47,158 nucleotides of DNA from Firmicutes bacterium UBA2530 (GTDB lineage: Bacteria > Bacillota > Clostridia > Tissierellales > Sedimentibacteraceae), in contig DDNC01000022.1 in assembly GCA_002340985.1 (NCBI GenBank), positions 9,707-56,864 of the forward strand, written 5' to 3'. The notes beneath the pieces are model-generated. The model saw only the letters and a program-made list of their open reading frames with translations. It ran no database searches and had not been told where the DNA came from. The position numbers and the translations under genes are program-made. Below are positions 35,549 to 43,695 of the stretch, in pieces (the first letter of the stretch is position 1; the number at the start of each line of letters is the position of its first letter).

Positions 35549-35661
35549 TTTTCCACCTTTCTTTCCAGTAATTAATTCTATTACGCTGTCCGCTTAATTA
35601 TATAATTATAGCTTATTTAATACGCTGATAGCAATAGATAATATATAAAAGAGGTGATGTT

Positions 35662-36012
35662 ATGGAAGAAAATATTATACTTCTAATTGGTAAGCGCCTG
35701 CGAAAGCAGCGCGAAAAATTAGGAATGACCCGTGAGGGATTCGCGGAAAAGGCAGGTATTTCACCACAATTTTTAGCTGAAATTGAAAATGGAAAAAAAG
35801 GAATGTCTGTAGCAACTCTCTACAAGCTATGTACTAACTTTGATATTTCCTCTGATTACCTGCTGTTCGGTAATCTTTCGCCGGAGCCGGCTCCGCTCAT
35901 GTCTGAGCCCTACCGCTCCTACACAGAGGATATTATGGAAATAGTAAATAATATAATTTTAGAATCCCAAGGCAATTATAAAAAGAATGAACGTAATACT
36001 AATTCGCATTAA
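35662..36012 (+). CDS. XRE-family transcriptional regulator
   Basis: 116 residues: XRE helix-turn-helix at about 9-66 (LRKQREKLGMTREGFAEKAGISPQFLAEIENGKKG) and a short C-terminal helix (YTEDIMEIVNNIIL) that may dimerise. GAGGTG 5 bases before ATG 35662. The final codons and stop lie inside palindromic repeat A (from 35996), so the native C-terminus was probably changed when the repeat arose. It is divergent from the SLOG-like gene, a possible target; evidence is positional only. Confidence 0.82.
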   Translation: MEENIILLIGKRLRKQREKLGMTREGFAEKAGISPQFLAEIENGKKGMSVATLYKLCTNFDISSDYLLFGNLSPEPAPLMSEPYRSYTEDIMEIVNNIILESQGNYKKNERNTNSH

Positions 36013-36039
36013 ATCAGTTCCCTTGGAACGAATTAGTAT
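35996..36039. repeat. Palindromic repeat A, copy 1
   Basis: 44-base element bounded by ATACTAATTCG and CGAATTAGTAT. Its reverse complement is nearly identical to the element at 43428-43470, including the central CAAGGGAACTGATTTAATG. It overlaps the end of the XRE gene and abuts repeat B. Confidence 0.85.
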
Positions 36040-36096
36040 ATACTGTTTTCCTATGTCGCGGACAAAGATTTGTCACTTTTAAATTAAAACAGTATA
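36039..36096. repeat. Palindromic repeat B, complete copy
   Basis: 58-base element with perfect 11-base inverted ends TATACTGTTTT and AAAACAGTATA. The left 35 bases match the window start (1-35). It directly follows repeat A, sharing a base. Confidence 0.75.
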
Positions 36097-36105
36097 AATT
36101 GTAAA

Positions 36106-36142
36106 AACACCGCTCAATAGCTGTAACAAGCTATTGAGCGGT
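36106..36142 (-). terminator. Terminator of the ECF sigma operon
   Basis: Minus strand CCGCTCAATAGCT pairs with AGCTATTGAGCGG (13 perfect bp) around 6 bases, followed by TGTTTTTAC. Confidence 0.9.
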
Positions 36143-36169
36143 TGTGCCATGTGGATAATTTATAACAGT

Positions 36170-37264
36170 TTACTTAAATAATGAATCCAAATCCTGCTTC
36201 ACGAATCTCATAATATTATCTTTGTCTTTAAAAATAAGCAACTTTTCAGATCTGTCATAAAGCATTACGTCCTTATATTCGTATTGGTCTGTTTTAGAAG
36301 AATATGAAATCGCAATAATATCCCCATCTTCATGTGTGATTGTTCTACCCATGAAAAATTCACCATAATACTCCTTTTCTTCATTGTCCGGGCTATAGTT
36401 CTGAGGAGCCGTCATTTCAGCCAACAGCAGCTCTGTATCAACAATATCTGTATAATTTGCATCTCCTCCCGAAAACATTTCATTAAACCACACAGCTGAA
36501 AAATTCTCTTTTTTATAATTCTCGAAATCCCTGTATGTTCCCATAGCCTCGTGTGCTCCCGAACAAAGGGTCTCCGCGTCATACTTGATTCTCCCTATTG
36601 AACCTCCCTTGGCGCTCAGACTTTCATATGCATATTCTTCATCTGTTCTGATCCATCTTGACTTATATGTTTTATTGTTTTTATAAATAATGCTGATGGT
36701 ATAGTCATTCTCAAAATTAGAATCATATGACACAGCATTGCTTAGGCTCTGAATTCCATAATAAATTGCCTCTAATTCATCGCTGCCCTCCTCTAACTTC
36801 AGAGATCTGCTTTTTCCTGTAGCGCGGTTGGCATCACCCACCATCAGCCGTTCCTTTGTAGAAATTTCAACCTCTGTTGGCAAGTATATGCTGTCGTTCT
36901 TTAACTCCTCTATGGGTTTTTTAAGCTGTTGGCTTATATATGTAGTTTGCGCGAAGAACGCAATACTGATTAAAGCCACAACTGCAATTGCCGCACCCAG
37001 CAGCCTTTTCACAGCGCGTATTCCTTTTCTATCCCATATCATATATGCACACAGTCCTCCTGCTGCTCCAATAACTAAGCACACAGCATCGGGATAATGA
37101 TCAGGAATGAAAATATCTGGCACAACCGGACTGAATATCAGCAGGAAGCGATATATTGGAACTTCGAGTTTTCTCCTGAATATAAACATTATGAGAATCC
37201 CGGCAATCACTGCAAATATCATATCTCGATTAAATTTATTAATATATGTTTTAAGCTTATTCAT
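36170..37264 (-). CDS. Membrane protein of the ECF sigma operon
   Basis: 364 residues: three N-terminal membrane helices (about 15-30, 55-75 and 88-106), then a large extracytoplasmic domain (about 108-364) rich in charged residues and Tyr. No known domain recognised; the outer part (YDSNFENDYTISIIYKNNKTYKSRWI) looks like a beta-rich fold. ATG 37264 lies within the last 8 bases of the anti-sigma gene, with GGAGGG 4-5 bases upstream, so they are translated together. By position it is probably a signal-input or effector partner of the anti-sigma (inference). Confidence 0.75.
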   Translation of the reverse strand: MNKLKTYINKFNRDMIFAVIAGILIMFIFRRKLEVPIYRFLLIFSPVVPDIFIPDHYPDAVCLVIGAAGGLCAYMIWDRKGIRAVKRLLGAAIAVVALISIAFFAQTTYISQQLKKPIEELKNDSIYLPTEVEISTKERLMVGDANRATGKSRSLKLEEGSDELEAIYYGIQSLSNAVSYDSNFENDYTISIIYKNNKTYKSRWIRTDEEYAYESLSAKGGSIGRIKYDAETLCSGAHEAMGTYRDFENYKKENFSAVWFNEMFSGGDANYTDIVDTELLLAEMTAPQNYSPDNEEKEYYGEFFMGRTITHEDGDIIAISYSSKTDQYEYKDVMLYDRSEKLLIFKDKDNIMRFVKQDLDSLFK

Positions 37265-38198
37265 AGTACCCTCCTGTATTCTTGCTTACACATGCATCCG
37301 CAAAGCTTTCAGGAAGCATATATGTGTCCCCGTTATCAATATAAATAAAATTGTTTTCCGTATCAAGCAATGCACTTACTGTAAAACCATATTTCCCCAG
37401 AATATTTATGGGCATCAGACCATCCCTGTCATCAATATATGTTCTACCCATGCCTTTTCTTTCTCTCAGCCCTTGAGCCAATGCATCATACTTTCTGCTG
37501 CTGTCATCCTTGTAAACAACATAGGTTCCGTCGTATTTTTCCCCGTCTGTTGAGTAAGATATGGCAAAACCTGAAATATCCTCAAAGTTATAGGCTGTCG
37601 CTGAAACGTGCCTGTATATGCCAAATATTGCACCTATGCACACTGCAGCTGCCGCTATCCATTTTAAAATAAAAACAGAAAACCTTTTAAGTGTAAATAC
37701 ATCTCTACTCTCGGTTACATATCCTATGCTTCCGTAAATGCATCCACCTATAATACACGGCAGTATTAACATAGAAACATAGCTGAGAACTGCAAACCTG
37801 GCAAATATTACTTCACCAATATAATTGTAATTCATAAACATGTGAGTATTTGGGCTTATATACATAAGAAACATTTCCGCAAGCTTGTAGGGAATTGCCA
37901 TAATAAGCTTCACCACAAATATACTCTGATGCACATACATATGTGAGAAAAATCCCATGAACATTCCTATCATACAGAAAATAAGCACTCTTTTTTCTGA
38001 CCTCTTTCTTTTTAAAACCTTTTTAAGCAGCGATGTATTTTCATCCGGTATTTCTGCCTTCGGAAGCTCAATCTGCTCCGTTCTTGCATCCAGCAACTTT
38101 TTGCATTCCTCACATTCTGATATATGCTCCTCAATTTCTATTATCTTATTGAAATTATCACAATACCAACGTGTTTTTTCATCGAATTCACATGACAT
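37257..38198 (-). CDS. Zinc-finger anti-sigma factor, membrane-bound
   Basis: 313 residues. The N-terminus has the HxxxCxxC zinc motif of anti-sigma factors (H25, C29, C32 in EEHISECEECKKLL), which should hold the sigma factor. Four membrane helices follow (about 71-85, 105-120, 125-160 and 175-200), then an outer C-terminal domain (about 205-313) with YSTDGEKYDGTYVVYKDD, similar in flavour to the next protein's outer domain. Its ATG overlaps the sigma gene end by 11 bases and has GGGAGG 8 bases upstream. Signal unknown. Confidence 0.82.
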   Translation of the reverse strand: MSCEFDEKTRWYCDNFNKIIEIEEHISECEECKKLLDARTEQIELPKAEIPDENTSLLKKVLKRKRSEKRVLIFCMIGMFMGFFSHMYVHQSIFVVKLIMAIPYKLAEMFLMYISPNTHMFMNYNYIGEVIFARFAVLSYVSMLILPCIIGGCIYGSIGYVTESRDVFTLKRFSVFILKWIAAAAVCIGAIFGIYRHVSATAYNFEDISGFAISYSTDGEKYDGTYVVYKDDSSRKYDALAQGLRERKGMGRTYIDDRDGLMPINILGKYGFTVSALLDTENNFIYIDNGDTYMLPESFADACVSKNTGGYYE

Positions 38199-38697
38199 TA
38201 TCCATTCCTCCCAGCTCTGAAAATATTTGCTTGAATTTCTTTCGTGCCCTAAATAATGTTATTTTTACATTTGAGGCTGAGAAATCCATTATCTTTCCTA
38301 TTTCATCATAGGTAAATCCCTGCTGGTCCCTTAAAATAATTATTGTTCTGTAATCCTCAGGCAGCTGCTTTAATGCTTTGATTATAGTAGCAGCTCTTTC
38401 GCTGTTTATAGCATCATCCTCAGGATTTTCAAGTGATTCCACAGCCTCAGCTTCACTCAGTGGCGATGTCTTTTCTTTAACCTTTCTCGTATGATTTATA
38501 TATGTATTGCGCGCTATTTTCAAAATCCATGTTTTAAGGCTGCTCTCACCTCGGAAATGCTTAATTCCGGAATACACCTTTAGAAACACTTCCTGTGAGA
38601 TATCCTCGGCAAGGAAATGGTCATATGAAAGATGATACAAATATGTATACACCACATTTTTATAGTTTTCGTATGCAATTTCAAATTCCTCTTTCAA
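38188..38697 (-). CDS. ECF RNA polymerase sigma factor
   Basis: 169 residues: region 2 (about 7-75) with YLYHLSYDHFLAEDISQEVFLKVY and FRGESSLKTWILKIARNTYINHTRK, region 4 (about 110-165) with LPEDYRTIIILRDQQGFTYDEIGKIM and SNVKITLFRARKKFK. A SigV/SigW-type group-4 factor directing genes for envelope or antimicrobial stress. It starts at TTG 38697, with AAGGTG 5 bases upstream; no in-frame ATG is near. A promoter of ECF type lies 35 bases before it, suggesting autoregulation. Confidence 0.92.
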   Translation of the reverse strand: MKEEFEIAYENYKNVVYTYLYHLSYDHFLAEDISQEVFLKVYSGIKHFRGESSLKTWILKIARNTYINHTRKVKEKTSPLSEAEAVESLENPEDDAINSERAATIIKALKQLPEDYRTIIILRDQQGFTYDEIGKIMDFSASNVKITLFRARKKFKQIFSELGGMDNVM

Positions 38698-38731
38698 CGC
38701 ATCACCTTCCTGCCCTGAATTGTACGTACTA

Positions 38732-38765
38732 CCTATATAGACAGACTTTTTTCAAAAAAGTTACA
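38732..38765 (-). promoter_or_regulatory. ECF-type autoregulatory promoter
   Basis: Minus strand TGTAAC (38765-38760), 17-base spacer with inverted symmetry (TTTTTTGAAAAAA), then GTCTATATAG (38742-38733). TGTAAC with GTC-type -10 is the style of Bacillus ECF promoters. Confidence 0.65.
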
Positions 38766-38782
38766 AAATTTCTCAAAAAAAT

Positions 38783-38813
38783 AGAGGCCGGTATTCCGTG
38801 CCTCCTATATATT
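38783..38813 (-). terminator. Terminator of the ctsR-mcsA-mcsB-clpC operon
   Basis: Minus strand TAGGAGGC and GCCTCTA pair with an inner CGG/CCG, followed by TTTTTTT; just past the clpC stop. Confidence 0.75.
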
Positions 38814-38814
38814 A

Positions 38815-41256
38815 TTATTTTTCATTACTGAAAATCAAGTCCTTTTCACCTGCGCTTATTTTTATTGTATCGGACTTTTCTATTGTTCCTTTCAATAGCT
38901 CTTCTGAGAGTCTGTCTTCGATTTTTCTCCTTATGGCTCTCTGCAGAGGTCTTGCTCCATATACCGGGTCGAAGCCCTCATCAGCAAGCAGCTCCTTCGC
39001 TTTATCATCAAGCTCAATTTTTATATTCATCTGTTCAAGGCGCCCTGAAAGATTGTCAATCATCAGTGAAACAATACTTTTAATGTGTTCCTTGCTGAGT
39101 GAGTGGAATACTATTATTTCGTCAATGCGGTTAAGGAATTCAGGTCTGAAGGTTCTCTTCAATTCAGCCATTACATTTTCCTTCATTTTTTCATACTCAT
39201 CTTTTTCCTCATCTGAGGTACCGGAGCTGAAGCCTAATGTTCTTTGCTTCTTGATCGTGCTCGCACCAACGTTTGATGTCATAATTATGACGGTATTTTT
39301 AAAGTCAACGGTCCTTCCCTTGGCATCCGTAAGCCTTCCGTCGTCAAGTATCTGGAGAAGTATGTTGAACACATCCGGATGCGCTTTTTCTATTTCGTCA
39401 AACAGGATGACGGAGTATGGTTTTCTTCTGATTTTTTCAGTAAGCTGACCTCCGTCGTCAAACCCGACATATCCCGGAGGAGAACCTACAATCTTTGATA
39501 CTGAATGCTTCTCCATATATTCTGACATATCAACTCTTATCATGGCATTTTCATCGCCAAACATGGATTCTGCCAGCGCTTTTGAAAGCTCTGTTTTTCC
39601 TACTCCCGTAGGTCCTAAGAATATGAATGAGCCTATTGGCTTTTTAGGGTCCTTCAGCCCTACCCTGGACCTTCTTATGGCTTTTGCCAGCGCCTCAACC
39701 GCCGGCTCCTGACCTATAACTCTCTTATGCAGGATTTCTTCCATATTCAGCAGCCTTTCAGACTCTTCTCCCTGCAGCTTTTTAACAGGAATTCCGGTCC
39801 ACTGTGAAACAACATCTGCAATTTCTTCATATCCAATCTGCGAATCCTTTGAATTTTTAGCTGCCCACAGCTTCTTTTGCTTGTCGAGCTCTTCAGAAAG
39901 TTTCTTTTCTTCATCCCTGAAGGAGGCCGCCTTTTCAAAATCCTGATTGTTTATTGCTGCTTTCTTTTCAGCCTTGACCTCCTTTATTTTATCCTCAAGC
40001 TCCTTCAAGCTTTTTGGCGCTGTCGAAGATTTAAGCCTTGTTCTTGATGCGGCTTCATCAATCAGGTCTATTGCCTTGTCGGGAAGGAATCTGTCAGATA
40101 TATATCTGTGGGATAATTTTGCGGCTGCCTCAATTGCTTCATCTGTTATGGCAACCTTGTGATGAGCCTCGTATTTGTCCCTCAGTCCATTCAGAATTTT
40201 CACTGTATCTTCCACGCTGGGTTCATCCACAGTCACAGGCTGGAATCTTCTTTCGAGAGCGGCATCCTTCTCAATATGCTTCTTGTATTCATCCAATGTT
40301 GTTGCACCCACTACCTGGAGCTCTCCTCTTGCCAGTGTAGGCTTCAAAATATTGGAAGCGTCGATTGCTCCCTCTGCTGCACCCGCACCTATTATTGTGT
40401 GAAGCTCATCTATAAACAATATTATATTTCCCGCGGACCTTATTTCATCCACAGCACTTTTAAGTCTTTCCTCAAATTCCCCCCTGTACTTTGCTCCCGC
40501 AACCATGCCTGCCATATCAAGGGTTATAACTCTCTTATCCTTCAATGTTTCCGGTACGTTGCCCTTAACTATTTCTTGCGCCAGTCCCTCGGCAATTGCT
40601 GTCTTTCCAACTCCCGGCTCTCCTATAAGGCAAGGATTATTTTTTGTTCTCCTTGACAATATCTGTATCACTCTTTCAATTACATCTTCTCTGCCAATTA
40701 CAGGATCAAGCTTGCCTGCTTCAGCTCTTTGATTGAGATCCGTTCCATATTTGTCTATGGTCTTTGTGCCGGTCTGGGGCTGTGCTGCACCCTGTCCGAA
40801 GCTCTGCGGACTTTCTGAATCGCCTCCGCTTCCATTCTTTACTGCCTCAACCACTTCCTGCTTCAATTCATTTAAGCTGACTGCAGACTTGATTATCTGT
40901 GCACCTATTCCCTCTCCCTCATCTATGAGACCTAAAAGAATGTGCTCCGTACCTACGTAGGGCACCCCCATCTGAGATGAGTATTGGCGTGCAAGCTCTA
41001 TTACATACTTGCTTCTCGGGCTTATGGCAATGTATTCAGGTACATTCTCTCCCATGCCGGTAGTATTTTTTACAACCTCTCTCACTTTTTCAACATCTAT
41101 TTTATTTCTCAGTATCTTACCTGCTATGCCATCATTTTCAAGCAGCAGTCCCATAAGTATATGCTCTGTTCCGAGCACGTTCTGCCTTAATCTCTTCACT
41201 TCTTCCTGCGCTAATTCTATGGCACTTTTAGCAGAATTATTGAATCCGCTCATCAT
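38815..41256 (-). CDS. clpC: ATP-dependent Clp protease ATPase subunit ClpC
   Basis: 813-residue Hsp100 unfoldase: N-terminal double Clp repeat (about 5-145), AAA1 with Walker A GEPGVGKTA, a middle domain with a UVR-like helical motif (NNQDFEKAASFRDEEKKL), AAA2 with GPTGVGKTE, VGSPPGYVGFDDGGQLTE and a C-terminal D2-small domain (FDPVYGARPLQRAI). It feeds ClpP, and recognises proteins phosphorylated on arginine by McsB. ATG 41256 has AAGGAG 9 bases upstream; a TTG at 41277 precedes that site. Last gene of the ctsR operon. Confidence 0.97.
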   Translation of the reverse strand: MMSGFNNSAKSAIELAQEEVKRLRQNVLGTEHILMGLLLENDGIAGKILRNKIDVEKVREVVKNTTGMGENVPEYIAISPRSKYVIELARQYSSQMGVPYVGTEHILLGLIDEGEGIGAQIIKSAVSLNELKQEVVEAVKNGSGGDSESPQSFGQGAAQPQTGTKTIDKYGTDLNQRAEAGKLDPVIGREDVIERVIQILSRRTKNNPCLIGEPGVGKTAIAEGLAQEIVKGNVPETLKDKRVITLDMAGMVAGAKYRGEFEERLKSAVDEIRSAGNIILFIDELHTIIGAGAAEGAIDASNILKPTLARGELQVVGATTLDEYKKHIEKDAALERRFQPVTVDEPSVEDTVKILNGLRDKYEAHHKVAITDEAIEAAAKLSHRYISDRFLPDKAIDLIDEAASRTRLKSSTAPKSLKELEDKIKEVKAEKKAAINNQDFEKAASFRDEEKKLSEELDKQKKLWAAKNSKDSQIGYEEIADVVSQWTGIPVKKLQGEESERLLNMEEILHKRVIGQEPAVEALAKAIRRSRVGLKDPKKPIGSFIFLGPTGVGKTELSKALAESMFGDENAMIRVDMSEYMEKHSVSKIVGSPPGYVGFDDGGQLTEKIRRKPYSVILFDEIEKAHPDVFNILLQILDDGRLTDAKGRTVDFKNTVIIMTSNVGASTIKKQRTLGFSSGTSDEEKDEYEKMKENVMAELKRTFRPEFLNRIDEIIVFHSLSKEHIKSIVSLMIDNLSGRLEQMNIKIELDDKAKELLADEGFDPVYGARPLQRAIRRKIEDRLSEELLKGTIEKSDTIKISAGEKDLIFSNEK

Positions 41257-41287
41257 AAATTTCGTCTCCTTTACCAATTATTTATTT

Positions 41288-42283
41288 TTATTGTCTTGTC
41301 AGTTCATTTCTTACAACCTCTGCCCGCTTGCCGTCTCTTTCCTTGGGCAGCAGCTCCTTATCGTATATAGAGGATAGATTGCTGGGCTGTATCCGTGTCA
41401 TCAATCCGTATAAGTCCTTGCCCCGAGCAGCCTTAATCATTTCCATATCACTTCCCAATTTTATGAGCGATAAAAGCCGCATAGCCTCCTCCGTGGACAT
41501 CTTTCTTGCATTTGTGAGAAGTCCGTAAGCTCTGTACACTTCATCCTCCAGCTCCTCATAGTTGTTCTTCCTGAGGTGCTCCCTTGTTCTTTCTTCTTTA
41601 TCAACAATTTGCTCAACTATATGAGTAATTTTATCAATCAGTGTTTCCTCCGAGGCTCCCAGCGTTCCCTGATTGGATATTTGATACAGATGTCCAAGTG
41701 ATTTCGTTCCTTCGCCATAAACACCTCTTACCGCAACACCCAGCTGTGAAACTCCGTAAAGAAGCTTTTCTATCTGATTTGTAACAGACAGTGCAGGCAG
41801 ATGAATCATTACTGATGCCCTCATTCCTGTTCCCATATTTGTGGGGCACGCTGTCACATACCCCAGATCCTGGTCGAAAGCATAGTCAAGAGACTCCTCT
41901 ATAATATCATCCGTCTCGTTGCTTAATTCCCAGCATTCCTTCAATGACATTCCACTCTCAATTGTCTGTATTCTTATGTGGTCCTCTTCATTGAGCATTA
42001 TGGAAGTTTTTTTGTCGGAGCTTAATAAAAACGCTGCTCTTTCATTACGCTCTGCCAATGCCGGACTTATAACATGATTTTCTATAAGAACATTTTTCTG
42101 AATATCGGATAAGTCCCTCATGTATGTCAGCTTGTAGCCTGAATCCGCCTTTGCAACGGCACTGCTTACTTCCTGTATTACATTTTCCGCCTCTTCCTGC
42201 CCCATTTTAACAGGAAAGCGATAATCCTTTAAATTTCTTGCAAGCCTAATACGGCTTGTTATTACTATATCTCTTTTATCCAT
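41288..42283 (-). CDS. mcsB: Protein-arginine kinase McsB
   Basis: 331-residue guanido-kinase-like enzyme that phosphorylates arginines to mark proteins for ClpCP. Seen: SSRIRLARN-type start (ITSRIRLARNLKDYRFP), LMLNEEDHIRIQ-type loop (IMLNEEDHIRIQTIE), YVTACPTNMGTGMRASV with the catalytic Cys, and the C-terminal regulatory DLYGLMTRIQPSNL. The N-terminus is about 20 residues shorter than in Bacillus McsB; the ATG 42283 is fixed by GAGGTG 4 bases upstream, so this is genuine. It follows mcsA by 12 bases. Confidence 0.95.
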   Translation of the reverse strand: MDKRDIVITSRIRLARNLKDYRFPVKMGQEEAENVIQEVSSAVAKADSGYKLTYMRDLSDIQKNVLIENHVISPALAERNERAAFLLSSDKKTSIMLNEEDHIRIQTIESGMSLKECWELSNETDDIIEESLDYAFDQDLGYVTACPTNMGTGMRASVMIHLPALSVTNQIEKLLYGVSQLGVAVRGVYGEGTKSLGHLYQISNQGTLGASEETLIDKITHIVEQIVDKEERTREHLRKNNYEELEDEVYRAYGLLTNARKMSTEEAMRLLSLIKLGSDMEMIKAARGKDLYGLMTRIQPSNLSSIYDKELLPKERDGKRAEVVRNELTRQ

Positions 42284-42295
42284 GCCGCACCTCGC

Positions 42296-42784
42296 TTATA
42301 AATTATTTTCCATCTGTCTTATTTCATCTCTGATTCGAGCTGCCTTTTCATATTCCTCATTCTCGACAGCATATCTCAGTTGAGTTTTCAGCTTTTCAAT
42401 ATCCTTTTGTATCTTGAAGCTTCCTCCCATTCTTTTTGGTATTTTACCATTGTGGGACCTGTATCCCTGAATATTTTCCACCACCGGCATCAATCTCGGC
42501 TTAAATGCATCAATGCAGTCGCTGCATCCAAATTTTCCTGTATTTTTAAACTCCTCGTATGTCATGCCACACTTAGAACAGCTTTTTTCTGTTGTATATG
42601 CGGCAGTATTGAAAGAGTTATTCAACATTGCTGAAAATAGATTTTCCATTGAAAAGTTTGCATTGAAGAAAGGTTGATTTTTCTTTGCACACTCCTCACA
42701 CATATGACTCTCCGTCTTATTTCCATTTATAATGTGAGTAACGTGGACCCTTGCCTCATTTTTTCCGCATTCATTACATAGCAT
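42296..42784 (-). CDS. mcsA: McsB activator McsA
   Basis: 162 residues with two zinc-binding pairs at the N-terminus (CNEC and CEEC), two more (CSKC and CSDC), and a C-terminal UVR motif (YAVENEEYEKAARIRDEIRQME). It activates McsB and modulates CtsR. AGGAGG 7 bases before ATG 42784. Typical position. Confidence 0.95.
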   Translation of the reverse strand: MLCNECGKNEARVHVTHIINGNKTESHMCEECAKKNQPFFNANFSMENLFSAMLNNSFNTAAYTTEKSCSKCGMTYEEFKNTGKFGCSDCIDAFKPRLMPVVENIQGYRSHNGKIPKRMGGSFKIQKDIEKLKTQLRYAVENEEYEKAARIRDEIRQMENNL

Positions 42785-42807
42785 AATTATACCCTCCTGA
42801 CTTTACA

Positions 42808-43278
42808 CTAATCATCCTCAGATGATACCAATATCATTTCCTTGAGCAGCACAGCTCTCATTTTATTTCTGTCGTCATAGGAAACATTGACGAGAGCTCT
42901 GTCTCCTAATACACTCTGCATTATTTTCAGCTCCCTCCTGGAAATCAGACTCCTTTCATAGATGGCATGAAGCAAATCAAATGCTTTTGTGTACGTAATG
43001 CTTTCGCCTATGCTTTCATTCAGTATTTTCTTGAAATCATCCTCCCCGGATGAACGAACCTTAAATATTCTGATATATCCGCCTCCACCTCTTCTGCTTT
43101 CCACAATGTACCCTCTGTCATTGTTAAACCGCGTCGTAAGCACATAATTTATCTGCGATGGTGAGCAGTCGAACTGCTGGGCAAGAATATTCCTCTGTAT
43201 TTCCACAGTTCTCTGGTTGCTGGCTTCAAGAAGCTCCTTGATAAAACCCTCTATGATATCACTTAAATTATTAGACAT
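42808..43278 (-). CDS. ctsR: Transcriptional repressor CtsR
   Basis: 156-residue class III heat-shock repressor: N-terminal winged HTH (IEGFIKELLE, LAQQFDCSPSQINYVLTTRF, VESRRGGGGYIRI with the operator-binding wing) and a C-terminal helical domain. McsB/ClpC inactivate it on stress, relieving the repeats at 43307-43323. First gene of the operon. Confidence 0.96.
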   Translation of the reverse strand: MSNNLSDIIEGFIKELLEASNQRTVEIQRNILAQQFDCSPSQINYVLTTRFNNDRGYIVESRRGGGGYIRIFKVRSSGEDDFKKILNESIGESITYTKAFDLLHAIYERSLISRRELKIMQSVLGDRALVNVSYDDRNKMRAVLLKEMILVSSEDD

Positions 43279-43306
43279 ATTTTCACTTCCTTGGTTAGAC
43301 TTTAAC

Positions 43307-43323
43307 TTTGACTATCTTTGACT
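43307..43323 (-). promoter_or_regulatory. CtsR operator
   Basis: Minus strand AGTCAAA-GAT-AGTCAAA, matching the tandem heptad consensus RGTCAAANNNRGTCAAA of CtsR. It covers the predicted start of transcription, so binding would block RNA polymerase. Confidence 0.9.
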
Positions 43324-43332
43324 TTTGATTTT

Positions 43333-43360
43333 ATTATAGCACTGTTTTTTCTTTTTTCAA
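43333..43360 (-). promoter_or_regulatory. Promoter of the ctsR operon
   Basis: Minus strand TTGAAA (43360-43355), 16-base spacer, TATAAT (43338-43333) preceded by TGC. The CtsR operator begins 9 bases downstream. Confidence 0.8.
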
Positions 43361-43427
43361 TAGTTATTTTAAAAAAATTTATAAAATTTATTCTTAACTC
43401 TTCTTATTTTATTTCCTCCTATGTCTT

Positions 43428-43470
43428 ATACTAATTCGCTCAAGGGAACTGATTTAATGCGAATTAGTAT
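43428..43470. repeat. Palindromic repeat A, copy 2
   Basis: 43 bases bounded by perfect 12-base inverted ends ATACTAATTCGC and GCGAATTAGTAT; it is the inverted, nearly identical copy of 35996-36039. It lies between the ctsR promoter and the next gene, outside coding sequence. Confidence 0.85.
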
Positions 43471-43600
43471 TATATTTCTATCTTTAATGTCAAATAAGCA
43501 TTTGTAGAATAAAATTAACAAAGAGTATGCATGCTGTTTAAAAAATTAGCACCAATCATCAACCTGCCTTAAAAAGCAAGGTCATGTTTTCTGTGTCTTA

Positions 43601-43629
43601 TTGACAATTTAGGGTTTTTATAATATAAT
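43601..43629 (+). promoter_or_regulatory. Promoter of the XRE regulator gene
   Basis: TTGACA (43601-43606), 17-base spacer, TATAAT (43624-43629), about 67 bases before the ATG. Between 43471 and 43600 I see nothing else definite. Confidence 0.8.
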
Positions 43630-43695
43630 TTATCTTTAAAACTATAATTTCAAGCTGTGGCAGAATAATTTTGATAATGCGGTGAGGAGATACAA

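Noticed and set aside
38798..39448. 216-codon open frame on the plus strand, serine-rich
   Set aside because: Reverse of the conserved ClpC AAA2 region; not a plausible protein.
35996..43470. Repeat A pair as ends of a 7.4-kb transposon
   Set aside because: The interval holds the ctsR-clpC operon and a sigma operon, with no transposase or integrase.
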